Shown piece after piece: positions 23,806-32,699 of a stretch of 32,699 bases of DNA (within the stretch, counting starts at the first letter, position 1; every line of letters begins with the position of its first letter). This stretch comes from an uncultured Anaerobutyricum sp. (GTDB taxonomy: Bacteria; Bacillota; Clostridia; Lachnospirales; Lachnospiraceae), in contig NZ_CAKRCF010000035.1 of NCBI RefSeq assembly GCF_934307085.1, positions 1 to 32,699 of the forward strand, given 5' to 3'. The notes beneath the pieces were generated by a model. It was not told the origin of the DNA. It did not search any database and saw nothing but the letters and a program-made list of their open reading frames with translations. The position numbers were made by a program, and so were the translations under genes.

Positions 23806-25125
23806 ATGAGCGTACAGGTTGAAAAATTAGAGCATAATATGGCCAAGCTTACTATCGAGGTAGAGGCATCTAAATTTGATGTAGCAATGAAGAAGGCTTA
23901 TAATAAGAAGAAAGGCTCTTTTAATCTGCCAGGTTTCCGTAAAGGAAAAGTACCTATGTATATCATTGAGAAAGAATATGGTGCAGGAGTTTTCTACGAA
24001 GATGCAGCAAACGAACTTATGCCAGAAGCTTATGCAGCAGCATTAGAAGAAAGCGGTCTTGAAGTAGTTTCCCGTCCAGAAGTAGACGTAACTCAGATTG
24101 GAAAAGGACAGAACTTCATCTTTACAGCAGAAGTAGCTGTAAAACCAGAAGTGAAATTAGGAGAATATAAAGGTTTAGATGTACAGATGGATTCTGTAGA
24201 AGTAACTGACGAAGAAGTAGAAGCTGAATTAAAGAAAGCTCAGGAACAGAACGCCAGAGAAATCACTGTAGAAGACCGAGCTGTACAGGATGGAGATATC
24301 ATCACTCTTAACTATGCAGGAACAGTTGATGGTGTTGCATTTGACGGTGGTACAGCAGAGAACCAGCAGTTAGTAATCGGTTCCCACACATTCATCGATA
24401 ATTTTGAAGAACAGTTAATCGGTGTTGAAATCGGTGGAGAAAAAGACGTAGAAGTTACTTTCCCAGAAGAGTATCATGCAGAAGATTTAGCTGGTAAGGC
24501 TGCAGTATTCCACGTAAAAGTTCTTGGAATCAAGGAAAAACAGCTTCCAGCAATCGATGATGATTTCGCACAGGATACAACAGAGTTCGATACTCTTGAA
24601 GAGTACAAGAACGACGTAAAAGAAAAACTTGCTACAGCAAAAGAAGAACAGGCTAAGTCTGCAGCAGAGAACGCTCTTATTGAGAAAATCGTAGAGTCTT
24701 CTGAGATGGATATCCCAGATGCTATGGTTGACTTCCAGGTAGACCAGATGGTAGATGAGTTCAAACAGAGACTTGCTTACCAGGGACTTTCTCTTGAACA
24801 GTATGTTCAGTTCTCCGGACAGAACATGGATGCTTTAAGAGAGAGCATGAAGGGTGATGCATTAAAGAGAGTACAGGGAAGCCTTGTTCTTGAAGCAATC
24901 GTTGCAGCAGAAAATATCGAAGCGAACGAAGAAGACTTAAAGAAAGAATTTGAAAAGATGGCTCAGATGTATCAGATGGAAGCAAGCCAGATTGAAGGTA
25001 TGATTCCAGAAGAACAGAAAGAGAACATGAAGAAAGACATCGCAGTCCAGAAAGCAGTTGAATTTGTACTGGATCAGGCAAATGTAACAGAAGCTACTGA
25101 AGAGCTTGATTTTGAAGAAAAATAG
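23806..25125 (+). CDS. tig: trigger factor
   Basis: This 439-residue protein has the three domains of trigger factor. The N-terminal ribosome-binding domain (1-~115) has FNLPGFRKGKVPMYIIEKEYG, the GFRKGKxP ribosome signature. The FKBP-type peptidyl-prolyl isomerase domain (about 155-245) has DIITLNYAGTVDGVAFDGGT. A helical C-terminal chaperone domain follows. It binds the ribosome exit tunnel and shields nascent chains. AGGAGG precedes the start. clpP follows after 69 bases without a clear terminator, so both can share a transcript, the common arrangement tig-clpP-clpX. Confidence 0.97.
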   Translation: MSVQVEKLEHNMAKLTIEVEASKFDVAMKKAYNKKKGSFNLPGFRKGKVPMYIIEKEYGAGVFYEDAANELMPEAYAAALEESGLEVVSRPEVDVTQIGKGQNFIFTAEVAVKPEVKLGEYKGLDVQMDSVEVTDEEVEAELKKAQEQNAREITVEDRAVQDGDIITLNYAGTVDGVAFDGGTAENQQLVIGSHTFIDNFEEQLIGVEIGGEKDVEVTFPEEYHAEDLAGKAAVFHVKVLGIKEKQLPAIDDDFAQDTTEFDTLEEYKNDVKEKLATAKEEQAKSAAENALIEKIVESSEMDIPDAMVDFQVDQMVDEFKQRLAYQGLSLEQYVQFSGQNMDALRESMKGDALKRVQGSLVLEAIVAAENIEANEEDLKKEFEKMAQMYQMEASQIEGMIPEEQKENMKKDIAVQKAVEFVLDQANVTEATEELDFEEK

Positions 25126-25194
25126 TCGTAACTTGAATACAGTTACACATAATTAAAATTTCTGGTTGCTGTTTATGTAGAAACAGGAGGAATT

Positions 25195-25779
25195 ATGAGT
25201 TTAGTACCTTATGTCATTGAACAGACAAGTCATGGGGAGAGATCTTATGACATTTATTCCCGTCTTTTAAAAGAGAGAATTATTTTTCTTGGTGAAGAGG
25301 TTAACGATACCACAGCGAGCCTGATTGTATCACAGCTCCTTTTCTTAGAGTCTGAGGACCCTGAGAAGGATATCAGCTTATACATCATGAGTCCGGGTGG
25401 TTCTGTGACTGCTGGAATGGCGATTTATGACACCATGCAGTTTGTAAAGTGCGACGTATCCACGATTTGTATGGGTATGGCAGCCAGTATGGGAGCATTC
25501 CTTCTGGCCGGCGGCGCAAAAGGAAAACGTCTGGCTCTTCCGAATTCTGAGATTATGATTCACCAGCCATCCGGCGGTGCTCAGGGACAGGCTACAGAGA
25601 TTGAAATCGTAGCAGAACAGATTCTGCGTACAAAAGAAAAATTAAACAGAATTCTTGCAGAGAATACTGGTCAGCCATACGAGAAAATCGTTCAGGATAC
25701 GGAAAGAGATAACTATATGACAGCTGAGCAGGCAAAAGCATATGGTATTATTGATGCCGTGGTTGAGAAAAGACAGTAG
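25195..25779 (+). CDS. clpP: ATP-dependent Clp protease proteolytic subunit
   Basis: This 194-residue protein has the full catalytic triad: Ser98 in GMAASMGAF, His123 in IMIHQPSGG and Asp172 in TERDNYM. The N-terminus ([20 protein letters not shown]) is typical and suggests a short processed leader. ClpP forms a tetradecamer which, with ClpX, degrades tagged and regulatory proteins in the cytoplasm. CAGGAGGAA lies before the ATG. A strong hairpin terminator separates it from clpX. Confidence 0.97.
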   Translation: MSLVPYVIEQTSHGERSYDIYSRLLKERIIFLGEEVNDTTASLIVSQLLFLESEDPEKDISLYIMSPGGSVTAGMAIYDTMQFVKCDVSTICMGMAASMGAFLLAGGAKGKRLALPNSEIMIHQPSGGAQGQATEIEIVAEQILRTKEKLNRILAENTGQPYEKIVQDTERDNYMTAEQAKAYGIIDAVVEKRQ

Positions 25780-25856
25780 AATGCATTTTCGAAATTCAGG
25801 TGCATCTGCTTTTATGGCGGATTCTGGCGGGTTTTGAGAATACATTAAATCAGAGG

Positions 25857-25894
25857 GTTACCACAGCTATCTATTATAGTTGTGGTAACTTTTC
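25857..25894 (+). terminator. terminator between clpP and clpX
   Basis: GTTACCACAGCTAT (25857-25870) pairs with ATAGTTGTGGTAAC (25876-25889) with one wobble, then TTTTCT. clpX is therefore partly insulated and may rely on read-through or a promoter I could not fix in the remaining 35 bases. Confidence 0.8.
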
Positions 25895-25929
25895 TATGAG
25901 ACAGATTGCAGCAGGAGTGAGGTGACAAT

Positions 25930-27228
25930 ATGGCAACACGATCCGACAACAACAAGCAATTCAGATGTTCATTTTGTAATAAAACCCAGGATCAGGTAAG
26001 AAAACTCGTAGCTGGTCCAAAGGGTGTTTATATCTGTGATGAGTGTATTGAGGTATGCACAGAAATCATGGAAGACGAGTTTGAAGATTTTAATGAAGAC
26101 ACACAGGAAATCAATCTGATGAAGCCGAAAGAGATGAAGGCGTTCTTAGATGATTATGTTATCGGTCAGGATGAAGCAAAGAAGGTTTTATCCGTAGCAG
26201 TATACAATCATTATAAGCGTATACTGGCAGGTGGAAGCTATGATGTAGAGCTTCAGAAGAGTAACATCATTATGCTTGGACCTACTGGTTCAGGTAAGAC
26301 ACTTCTTGCACAGACATTAGCAAGACAGCTTAACGTACCATTTGCCATTGCAGATGCGACAGCATTGACAGAAGCAGGTTATGTAGGAGAAGATGTAGAG
26401 AACATCTTACTGAAGCTGATTCAGGCCGCTGATTATGATATTGAGCGTGCACAGACCGGTATTATTTACATCGATGAGATTGATAAGATTACAAGAAAGT
26501 CAGAGAATACTTCTATTACCAGAGATGTTTCCGGTGAGGGAGTACAGCAGGCTTTATTAAAGATTTTAGAGGGAACCGTTGCTTCTGTTCCACCTCAGGG
26601 AGGAAGAAAGCATCCACATCAGGAATTCCTTCAGATTGACACAACAAATATTTTATTTATTTGTGGTGGAGCTTTTGATGGCCTTGAAAAGATTATTGAG
26701 AACCGTATCGGAAAGAAGTCCATCGGTTTCCAGGCAGAGATTATGGAACAGCGAAAGAAGGACGTTGGAGTTTTATTAAAACAGGTTCTTCCAGAAGACT
26801 TTGTAAAGTTTGGATTAATTCCAGAATTCATTGGCCGTGTTCCTGTCAATGTATCCCTGAATCCATTAGATAAGGATGCTCTTGTAAAGATTCTTACAGA
26901 GCCAAAGAGTGCATTAGTAAAGCAGTACCAGAAATTATTTGAGATGGATGGTGTAGAGCTTAAATTTACTGATGATGCATTAGAAGCGATTGCAGAAAAG
27001 GCAATTGCGAGAAATACAGGAGCCAGAGGACTTCGTTCTATCATGGAATCTGTAGTAATGGATTTAATGTACACGATTCCATCTGATGATATGGTAGAAT
27101 CTTGTACAATTACAAAAGAGACAGTGGATGGAAACGGTGAGCCGGAGCTGACTTATCATGACCAGCCAGTAACGAAAAAGACAGTTACTAGAAAGCGTCA
27201 AAAGAAAAATAACAACGAAATCGCTTAA
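25930..27228 (+). CDS. clpX: ClpX ATPase, unfoldase of ClpXP
   Basis: The protein has 432 residues. The N-terminal zinc domain has Cys13, Cys16, Cys36 and Cys39. The AAA+ core has Walker A GPTGSGKT (117-124) and Walker B IIYIDEID (178-185), with IGF-type loop KKSIGFQAE that docks to ClpP. The C-terminal small domain has [19 protein letters not shown]. It recognises and unfolds substrates for ClpP. The Lys/Arg/Asn-rich tail after about 415 is variable in the family. A ribosome site AGGAG or GAGGTG precedes the ATG. Confidence 0.97.
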   Translation: MATRSDNNKQFRCSFCNKTQDQVRKLVAGPKGVYICDECIEVCTEIMEDEFEDFNEDTQEINLMKPKEMKAFLDDYVIGQDEAKKVLSVAVYNHYKRILAGGSYDVELQKSNIIMLGPTGSGKTLLAQTLARQLNVPFAIADATALTEAGYVGEDVENILLKLIQAADYDIERAQTGIIYIDEIDKITRKSENTSITRDVSGEGVQQALLKILEGTVASVPPQGGRKHPHQEFLQIDTTNILFICGGAFDGLEKIIENRIGKKSIGFQAEIMEQRKKDVGVLLKQVLPEDFVKFGLIPEFIGRVPVNVSLNPLDKDALVKILTEPKSALVKQYQKLFEMDGVELKFTDDALEAIAEKAIARNTGARGLRSIMESVVMDLMYTIPSDDMVESCTITKETVDGNGEPELTYHDQPVTKKTVTRKRQKKNNNEIA

Positions 27229-27248
27229 CATTTACTGTTAAGAGGCAC

Positions 27249-27297
27249 AGGCTGACACAGGAGGGAGTTTTTTTGTTACCTTTGTGCCAGCCTTTTT
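27249..27297 (+). terminator. terminator of clpX
   Basis: AGGCTGACACAGG (27249-27261) pairs with CCTTTGTGCCAGCCT (27279-27293) with small irregularities, followed by TTTTTAT. Confidence 0.8.
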
Positions 27298-27429
27298 ATA
27301 TAATAGTACATTTTCATACAAATAATATAGAATACTTCTTATCAATAAAGCGGTTAAATGAGACAATAGACAGTATTGCTCGGTGAAGATAACATAGTTT
27401 AATGAAAAACAAGTGAGTTATTTAGAAAA

Positions 27430-27458
27430 ATGACAGTACGTTAGTAATTTGTTATAAA
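27430..27458 (+). promoter_or_regulatory. candidate promoter of lon
   Basis: ATGACA (27430-27435) and TATAAA (27453-27458) are 17 bases apart, about 25 bases before the AGGAGG of lon. A second, weaker candidate starts at TTGCTC near 27376. No CIRCE or CtsR repeat is visible. Confidence 0.5.
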
Positions 27459-27495
27459 TAATAAATATAAAAATACTCCGAAAAAGGAGGGAAAA

Positions 27496-29802
27496 ATGCA
27501 GAAACAAATATTACCTTTACTTGCATTGCGGGGCAAGATGGTCTACCCAAATACTTCCGTGTATTTTGAAGTATCAAGACCAAAATCAATGGCAGCATTA
27601 GAGCAGGCGGTAAATCATGAACAGAGAATTTTTCTGGTGAATCAGATAGATCCATCTTTAGATAAACCGGAGGAAGAAGACTTATATACTGTAGGAACAG
27701 TCGCAAAGATTCTTCAGATGGTAAAAGCCGGACAGGGTGTTTTGAGAGTATTTGTAGAGGGTGAGGCAAGAGCCAAAATCACATCTTATATCGAATTTGA
27801 TGGATGTGCAAAGGCAGAAGTTGAAGAGATTCCTGATACAAATTATCCGGAAAATCCAGTAGAAGAGGAAGCATTTTTTAGAATGTTAGAAGAAGGAGCA
27901 GAAGAATTTTCTGAAAAGAATCCGGGATTTTTCGCACCACAGCTTCAGAAAGTCATTGATGAAAAAGAACTGCTTCCGCTTATTAACGAGCTGGCATCCC
28001 AGCTTCCATTTGAACTTACAAAGAAGCAGCAGATTTTAGAAGAAGCCGATGTGAAGAAGCAGGCAGAACTGCTTCTTGCCATTTTAAAAGAAGAAGTGGA
28101 AATCAGCATTATCCGTAATGAACTCGCAGAAAAAGTAAAGAAAAATGTAGATAAAAACCAGAAAGATTATCTTTTAAGAGAACAGCAAAAGGTAATCAGA
28201 GAGGAACTTGGCGAGGAAGATATTGTCTCAGAGGCAGATGAATACCTCGAAAAATGTGAGGCATTAAAAGCTTCTAAAGAAGTAAAAGATAAGATTAAAA
28301 AAGAAATCAAGCGTTACAAAAAGATGCCTCCTGTTGCAGCAGAAAGCACAATGACGAAGAATTACATCGAGACAATGCTTGAAATGCCGTGGAATAAAGT
28401 GTCAAGAGATAGTAAAAGTCTTGAGAAAGCGATGGAGATTTTAGAGGAAGACCATTACGGTCTTAAAAAAGTGAAGGAGCGAATCCTTGATTATCTTGCG
28501 GTTCGTTTCCTTACGAAAAAGGGGGAGACACCGATTCTTTGTCTTGTAGGACCTCCGGGAACTGGAAAAACTTCAATTGCAAAGTCCATCGCAAGAGCAC
28601 TTCATAAGAAATATGTCCGCATTTCCTTAGGTGGTGTGCGAGATGAGGCAGAAATCCGTGGACACAGAAAGACGTATGTTGGAGCAATGCCGGGAAGAAT
28701 TGCGGAGGGAATCCGTCAGGCAGGCGTGAAAAATCCAGTGATGCTGTTAGATGAAATAGATAAAGTAAGCAGTGATTACAAAGGAGATACCGCATCTGCA
28801 CTTCTTGAAGTATTAGATGGTGAGCAGAATGTGAACTTCCGTGATCATTATCTCGAAGTACCATTAGATTTAAGTGAAGTATTCTTTATCGCAACAGCGA
28901 ATGATCTTGCACCGATTCCCAAGCCGCTACTTGACCGTATGGAAATCATTGAACTTTCCAGCTATACAGAGAATGAAAAATTCCACATCGCAGAAAATTA
29001 TCTTGTAAAGAAACAGAGAAAGCTAAGCGGACTTACGAAAAAACAGGTAAGTATTTCTGATGAAGTTATCCGTGAGGTTATTCATTCTTATACAAGAGAA
29101 GCCGGAGTTCGTAATCTTGAACGTACTATCGGACAGCTTATGCATAAAGCCGCCCGCAAAATCGTTGAGGGCGAAGAAAAAGTGGATATTAAGAAAAAGT
29201 CCTTAAAAGAACTTCTTGGACCAGCCCCATTTGAGGATGAAGATGAAAATTTAAAACCACAGATTGGCGTTGTAAGAGGACTTGCCTGGACAAGCGTTGG
29301 TGGCGATACCCTCTCTATCGAAGTAAATGTCATGCCAGGCAAAGGAAAGATGGGACTTACCGGACGTATGGGCGATGTTATGAAAGAATCTGCACAGATA
29401 GGTCTTAGTTATATCCGCTCTATTGCAGAAAAATATGACATTGACAGTGATTACTTTGATAAACATGATATCCACCTGCACATTCCAGAAGGAGCTGTAC
29501 CAAAAGACGGTCCATCTGCAGGTATTACAATGGCTCTGGCCATCCTTTCTGCAATTACAGAAATTCCTGTTCGTGGGGATATTGCTATGACAGGAGAGAT
29601 TACTCTTCGTGGCAAAGTCCTTCCGATCGGCGGCTTAAAGGAAAAACTTTTAGCAGCCAAAACTGTTGGCGTAAAAGAAGTCCTTGTTCCAGCAAGAAAT
29701 AAACGAAACGTTGCAGAACTTGATGAGGAGATTACAGGTGGCATGAAGATTATTTATGTTGAGGATATGAATGAAGTGATTGAACATGCTTTGAAAAAGT
29801 AA
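27496..29802 (+). CDS. lon: ATP-dependent protease Lon
   Basis: This 768-residue protein has the N-terminal LON substrate-binding domain (about 1-195; ILPLLALRGKMVYPNT), a coiled-coil linker, an AAA+ domain with Walker A GPPGTGKT (352-359), and the C-terminal serine protease domain with PKDGPSAGI (Ser674) and Lys717 in GLKEKLLAA. This Ser-Lys dyad spacing (43) matches that of the family. Lon degrades misfolded and some regulatory proteins in the cytoplasm. AAAGGAGG lies before the ATG. It is followed by engB after 171 bases without a visible terminator. Confidence 0.97.
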   Translation: MQKQILPLLALRGKMVYPNTSVYFEVSRPKSMAALEQAVNHEQRIFLVNQIDPSLDKPEEEDLYTVGTVAKILQMVKAGQGVLRVFVEGEARAKITSYIEFDGCAKAEVEEIPDTNYPENPVEEEAFFRMLEEGAEEFSEKNPGFFAPQLQKVIDEKELLPLINELASQLPFELTKKQQILEEADVKKQAELLLAILKEEVEISIIRNELAEKVKKNVDKNQKDYLLREQQKVIREELGEEDIVSEADEYLEKCEALKASKEVKDKIKKEIKRYKKMPPVAAESTMTKNYIETMLEMPWNKVSRDSKSLEKAMEILEEDHYGLKKVKERILDYLAVRFLTKKGETPILCLVGPPGTGKTSIAKSIARALHKKYVRISLGGVRDEAEIRGHRKTYVGAMPGRIAEGIRQAGVKNPVMLLDEIDKVSSDYKGDTASALLEVLDGEQNVNFRDHYLEVPLDLSEVFFIATANDLAPIPKPLLDRMEIIELSSYTENEKFHIAENYLVKKQRKLSGLTKKQVSISDEVIREVIHSYTREAGVRNLERTIGQLMHKAARKIVEGEEKVDIKKKSLKELLGPAPFEDEDENLKPQIGVVRGLAWTSVGGDTLSIEVNVMPGKGKMGLTGRMGDVMKESAQIGLSYIRSIAEKYDIDSDYFDKHDIHLHIPEGAVPKDGPSAGITMALAILSAITEIPVRGDIAMTGEITLRGKVLPIGGLKEKLLAAKTVGVKEVLVPARNKRNVAELDEEITGGMKIIYVEDMNEVIEHALKK

Positions 29803-29973
29803 CTACGATGTTTGAATAATTAAGTCATTGATTTCTATCAAAGATAATAGCTAAATAATCAATAGGAATTAAATAATGAGCCAGGGAATCAATACATATT
29901 AAAATTTATGATTTAGATTAACTGATATATATATTGAAACATGGTTTAAAAAGTTACAGAAAGGAGGAAAAAT

Positions 29974-30567
29974 ATGGTTATTAAAAATGTAAACTTAGAG
30001 ACCGTATGTGGAATCACAAGTAAGCTTCCACGGAATACTCTGCCAGAAGTTGCATTTGCCGGCAAATCAAACGTAGGGAAATCTTCCCTGATTAATGCAC
30101 TCGTAAATAGGAAGTCTTTAGCAAGAACTTCTGGACAGCCAGGAAAAACGCAGACTATTAACTTCTATAATGTCAATGAAGAGATGTATATCGTAGACCT
30201 TCCAGGCTATGGTTATGCTAAAGTATCCAAAGAAGTTGCAGCCAAATGGGGACCGATGATAGAGAACTATCTCCATACTTCCGAACAGCTTCGTATGGTA
30301 TTTTTACTCATTGACCTTCGTCATAAACCGACCAACAACGATGTACAGATGTATCGCTGGATTTTAAGTAACGGTTTCTCACCGGTAATTGTAGCAACCA
30401 AAGCCGATAAAATCAAACGAAGCCAGCTTCAGAAACAGTTAAAGCTGTTAAAAGATACTTTAAAAGTAATCGAAGGCGTACCGATTGTACCATTTTCTGC
30501 TGTCACAAAAGCAGGAAGAGATGAAATCTGGGAACTGATTGAGGAATATGCGTTAGTAGAAGAATAA
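29974..30567 (+). CDS. engB: ribosome biogenesis GTPase EngB/YsxC
   Basis: The protein has 197 residues. The GTPase motifs are G1 GKSNVGKS (30-37), G3 DLPGYG (75-80) and G4 TKAD (142-145), with G5-like SAVTKAG near 176. This is the small single-domain TrmE/Era-class GTPase needed for 50S subunit assembly. The position directly after lon is conserved in many Firmicutes. GAAAGGAGG precedes the start. Element E5 starts three bases after its stop codon. Confidence 0.96.
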   Translation: MVIKNVNLETVCGITSKLPRNTLPEVAFAGKSNVGKSSLINALVNRKSLARTSGQPGKTQTINFYNVNEEMYIVDLPGYGYAKVSKEVAAKWGPMIENYLHTSEQLRMVFLLIDLRHKPTNNDVQMYRWILSNGFSPVIVATKADKIKRSQLQKQLKLLKDTLKVIEGVPIVPFSAVTKAGRDEIWELIEEYALVEE

Positions 30568-30570
30568 GAC

Positions 30571-30687
30571 GAAAAAAGAAACAATACCATATTCCAGATG
30601 CTCTGTAGTCGCTGTATTTAAGATGCTCGTCCGCATCTTAAACACGCTCCGAAGCCGCATCTGGGATATGGTATTGTTTCTTTTTTC
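30571..30687. repeat. fold-back element E5, terminator-like
   Basis: The left arm 30571-30601 and right arm 30657-30687 are 31 bases each with one mismatch. The inner core TAGTCGCTGTATTTAAGATG ... GCATCTTAAACACGCTCCGA matches E1/E2 in layout (TAGTCGC, GATGCTCG, GCTCCGA). The apex TTTAAGATGC / GCATCTTAAA is a perfect 10-bp hairpin. The right arm ends in TTTCTTTTTT, so on the plus strand it would work as an engB terminator. Confidence 0.75.
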
Positions 30688-30911
30688 TGGCTATTCTAAA
30701 TCTACAGTTGGTGAAAATGGAGATTCTCCAGAAGCTTGTGACTTCCCAGGAAATTAAATTCGAAAGGACTGACATTCTATAACTAAGTTGTGAGGTGAGG
30801 TTAGGCAGCCACAGATATAGATTTTCGTCTGTTGTTCCAGAGCATATCAAAATCTATCTTCGTACTGCATTATCATAGAAGCGGAAATAATCCGGTCGAT
30901 GGCGTGATGCA

Positions 30912-31091
30912 CACTATAATGATATTTCTTCTTACCGGGATGTAGAAAGCCTCAATTATTACGAGATACTTCTATCACAGGGCAAAACAAAAGAGGAGGC
31001 ATTAAAAATCTTAGCGGAAAGATCCAGAGATAACAGCAGAACTCCTATGCAGTGGTCAAAAGATAAAAATGCAGTATTTTCAAAATCCTAA
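30912..31091 (+). pseudogene. alpha-glucosidase (GH13) fragment
   Basis: The frame reads HYNDISSYRDVESLNYYEIL, then LSQGKTKEEALKILAERSRD, NSRTPMQWSKDKNAVFSKS and stop. The RDNSRTPMQW block is characteristic of oligo-1,6-glucosidase / trehalose-6-phosphate hydrolase enzymes, which are about 550 residues long. Only about 59 residues remain, with stops upstream (TAA near 30888) and no catalytic part. The region 30690-30911 shows no gene. It is a decayed remnant of a sugar-use gene. Confidence 0.75.
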
Positions 31092-31105
31092 TTAATTGAT
31101 ATAAT
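31077..31105 (+). promoter_or_regulatory. candidate promoter of the ketopantoate reductase-like gene
   Basis: TTTTCA (31077-31082) and a perfect TATAAT (31100-31105), 17 bases apart, lie partly in the end of the GH13 fragment and about 27 bases before the GAGGTG ribosome site. Confidence 0.5.
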
Positions 31106-31143
31106 AGAAGCGATTTTTTACAAAAATTTATGAGGTGATAAAT

Positions 31144-32103
31144 ATGAAGATACAATCAGTTGCTATTCTCGGAGCTGGAGCGGTAGGCTCTTATGTAATC
31201 TGGGGGCTTTCGAATCGTGAGGATATTAAGCTTGGCGTGATTGCTGAGGGAGAGAGAAAGGAACGTCTTGAGAAAAATGGATGTTTAATTAATGGAAAAG
31301 TATATCGTCCAGAGGTGTGGGCTCCAAGTGAAGCCAATGGAGTTGACCTTTTGATTGTTTCTCTAAAATATGGAGCATTACCGGGAGTTGTTGATAGTAT
31401 TAAAGAGACTGTTGGAGATAACACGATTATCATGAGTCTGATGAACGGAGTAGACAGTGAAGAAATTATTTCTGAGAAAGTAGATGCATCCCATATTTTA
31501 TATTCGCTTATAAAGGTGGCTTCTCATAAAGAAGGAGCGGGGTATTGCTTCGACCCAGAGACTACCATTGGAATTATTTTTGGAGAAATTTCTGCACCAT
31601 TTGAGAGTGAGAGAGTACAGGCAGTTAAGGAACTATTTGCAGATACAGGCTTACATTTTCGTGCGACAGAATATATCCGTGAGGAAATGTGGAGTAAATA
31701 TCGCTTAAATATTTGCAATAATCTTCCACAGGCAATTTTGGGAGCAGGAGTCGGCTGCTATAGTGACAGTAAACATATGAAGGCAATCAGTGATGGGCTT
31801 AAAAAAGAAGTGGAAGCGGTTGCAGCGGCAAAAGGAATTGATATGAGCAAAGTGGATATAAAGTCCACGCGTGGAAGTGCAGTTCCTCCAACAGCACGGT
31901 ACTCTACCTTGCAGGATATTGATGCCGGTCGTCACACGGAGATTGATATGTTTTCCGGAGTATTAGTACGCATGGGGAAAGAACTGGGAATTCCAACACC
32001 ATATAATGAGTATACCTATCACATGATAAAAGCGTTAGAGGAAAAAAATGATGGACTCTTTAACTATGATGGGAAAAGTTTCAAAATTACATGTGCTAAA
32101 TAA
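31144..32103 (+). CDS. ketopantoate reductase family protein (PanE/ApbA-like)
   Basis: This 319-residue protein has an N-terminal Rossmann fold with VAILGAGAVGSY (GxGxxG at 10-15). The segment MWSKYRLNICNNLPQAILGAGVG contains the Lys and Asn of the family's W-x-K-x(3)-N pattern, and the all-helical C-terminal domain has RYSTLQDIDAGRHTEIDMFSG. PanE reduces 2-dehydropantoate to pantoate with NADPH in coenzyme A synthesis. No other pantothenate gene is nearby and the family has paralogues with other substrates, so I give no symbol. ATG 31144 with GAGGTG upstream is preferred over GTG 31135. Confidence 0.88.
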   Translation: MKIQSVAILGAGAVGSYVIWGLSNREDIKLGVIAEGERKERLEKNGCLINGKVYRPEVWAPSEANGVDLLIVSLKYGALPGVVDSIKETVGDNTIIMSLMNGVDSEEIISEKVDASHILYSLIKVASHKEGAGYCFDPETTIGIIFGEISAPFESERVQAVKELFADTGLHFRATEYIREEMWSKYRLNICNNLPQAILGAGVGCYSDSKHMKAISDGLKKEVEAVAAAKGIDMSKVDIKSTRGSAVPPTARYSTLQDIDAGRHTEIDMFSGVLVRMGKELGIPTPYNEYTYHMIKALEEKNDGLFNYDGKSFKITCAK

Positions 32104-32195
32104 GTTCTTGTTTATTTTCGAATAGTGTTATAGTTATGGTCATTGACAGAGTATTCTCTGGCGGTAACAAACCAGCATTGTGTTTTACCGCAAAA

Positions 32196-32699
32196 TCATT
32201 CATCCAACAATAACATCTCCATCACCTTCCCATACACTGCATCGCTTTTCTTCTCCCAGCTGTCGCATATCGCAATTGCCTGTTCTTTTGATACCACATT
32301 GATGCTAAGCTCTAAAAGAAGTGAGCCTTTTTCCTTAATCTGGGTTTTTACCATATATTCACCGCGTTTCTTTTTGAGTGGGTAATAGTCGGCGGTGATG
32401 TCAACTTCTTTTCGAAGCTGGTACTTTTTCTCGGCAAAATAGTCGAGAATATCGTTCTTGATTGGCTCAGAAATCTGGGTGTGGAACATGGAAAGTGCCT
32501 CTTTTCCAGAGTCAATAAGGTGATAGTTGGTTGTGTTACGGATGGTTTCTGCACGGACAAATTCTGATTCCACCAGTTCGTTGATTGCCTGCTGTAAATG
32601 GAAGTAGGATGTGTAGCCGTGATTTACAAAAAATTCGCTTAGCTGGGAATTTGTCAGTGGAAAATCCAGATTATCCAGCATAAACAGTATCATTAATTT
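32196..32699 (-). CDS. DUF4364 family protein, 5' end outside the window
   Basis: At least 165 residues are visible. The N-terminal winged-helix-like part (LDFPLTNSQLSEFFVNHGYT, then FHLQQAINELVESEFV) and the rest match DUF4364, a Clostridia-specific family of unknown function that looks like a DNA-binding regulator. The frame is open to the window edge. The first visible ATG is inside a conserved helix, so the true start is probably beyond base 32699. It is convergent with the reductase gene; a small hairpin (GCGGTAA / TTACCGC, 32161-32191) lies between them. Confidence 0.8.
   Translation of the reverse strand, partial: KLMILFMLDNLDFPLTNSQLSEFFVNHGYTSYFHLQQAINELVESEFVRAETIRNTTNYHLIDSGKEALSMFHTQISEPIKNDILDYFAEKKYQLRKEVDITADYYPLKKKRGEYMVKTQIKEKGSLLLELSINVVSKEQAIAICDSWEKKSDAVYGKVMEMLLLDE

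Noticed and set aside
24474..25081. Two minus-strand frames inside tig
   Set aside because: Ser/Leu-rich antisense shadows typical of Glu/Gln/Ala-rich genes.

Overview
The window looks like chromosome from a low-GC, spore-forming Gram-positive anaerobe, most likely a gut Lachnospiraceae (the Roseburia / Anaerobutyricum / Eubacterium hallii neighbourhood is an inference). Reasons are the strong AGGAGG-type ribosome sites, an alpha/beta small acid-soluble spore protein, a class B sortase, a DUF4367 sigma/anti-sigma pair, a DUF4364 gene, and the order tig-clpP-clpX-lon-engB. No rRNA, tRNA, CRISPR array or complete insertion sequence was found.

Layout. 1-4110 is a patchwork: short fold-back repeats, a truncated ECF sigma gene, an ECF sigma factor with a split DUF4367 (anti-sigma-like) partner on the minus strand, a large palindrome, and an AAA ATPase with a PD-(D/E)XK C-terminus. 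4198-6414 (minus) holds an L,D-transpeptidase and a CYTH protein. 6777-13269 (plus) holds a DJ-1/PfpI protein and a DUF1189-like membrane protein, then a tight run of cobU, sortase B, an LTA-synthase-like enzyme and putP. 13442-14830 (minus) is an FAD-dependent dehydrogenase. 15123-17101 holds a sensor-gene remnant carrying a MITE-like insertion, a lone type IV pilin-like protein and a Nudix hydrolase. 17845-22814 holds mgtE, an AI-2E family permease, an FMN alpha-hydroxyacid oxidase-type protein and a HAD phosphatase. 23312-30567 holds an SASP gene and the protein quality-control block tig, clpP, clpX, lon and engB. The end holds an alpha-glucosidase remnant, a ketopantoate reductase-like gene and a DUF4364 gene that runs off the window.

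Working together: trigger factor, ClpXP and Lon form a folding/proteolysis cluster with the ribosome-assembly GTPase EngB. The L,D-transpeptidase, sortase B and LTA-synthase-like protein all act on the cell envelope.

The most unusual signal is non-coding. At least five long fold-back elements (E1-E5, near 450, 3955, 13272, 19262 and 30571) sit directly after genes. Three of them (E1, E2, E5) share an inner core built around TAGTCGC...GCTCCGA, while the outer arms differ between copies yet remain complementary within each copy. Other palindromes (2152-2318, 23051-23233), a TA-flanked MITE-like insertion (15195-15354) and three short fold-backs show a genome heavily seeded with small palindromic elements. 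A second notable signal is a tandem A7-G-A7-C slippery tract at the junction of the two halves of the DUF4367 gene.
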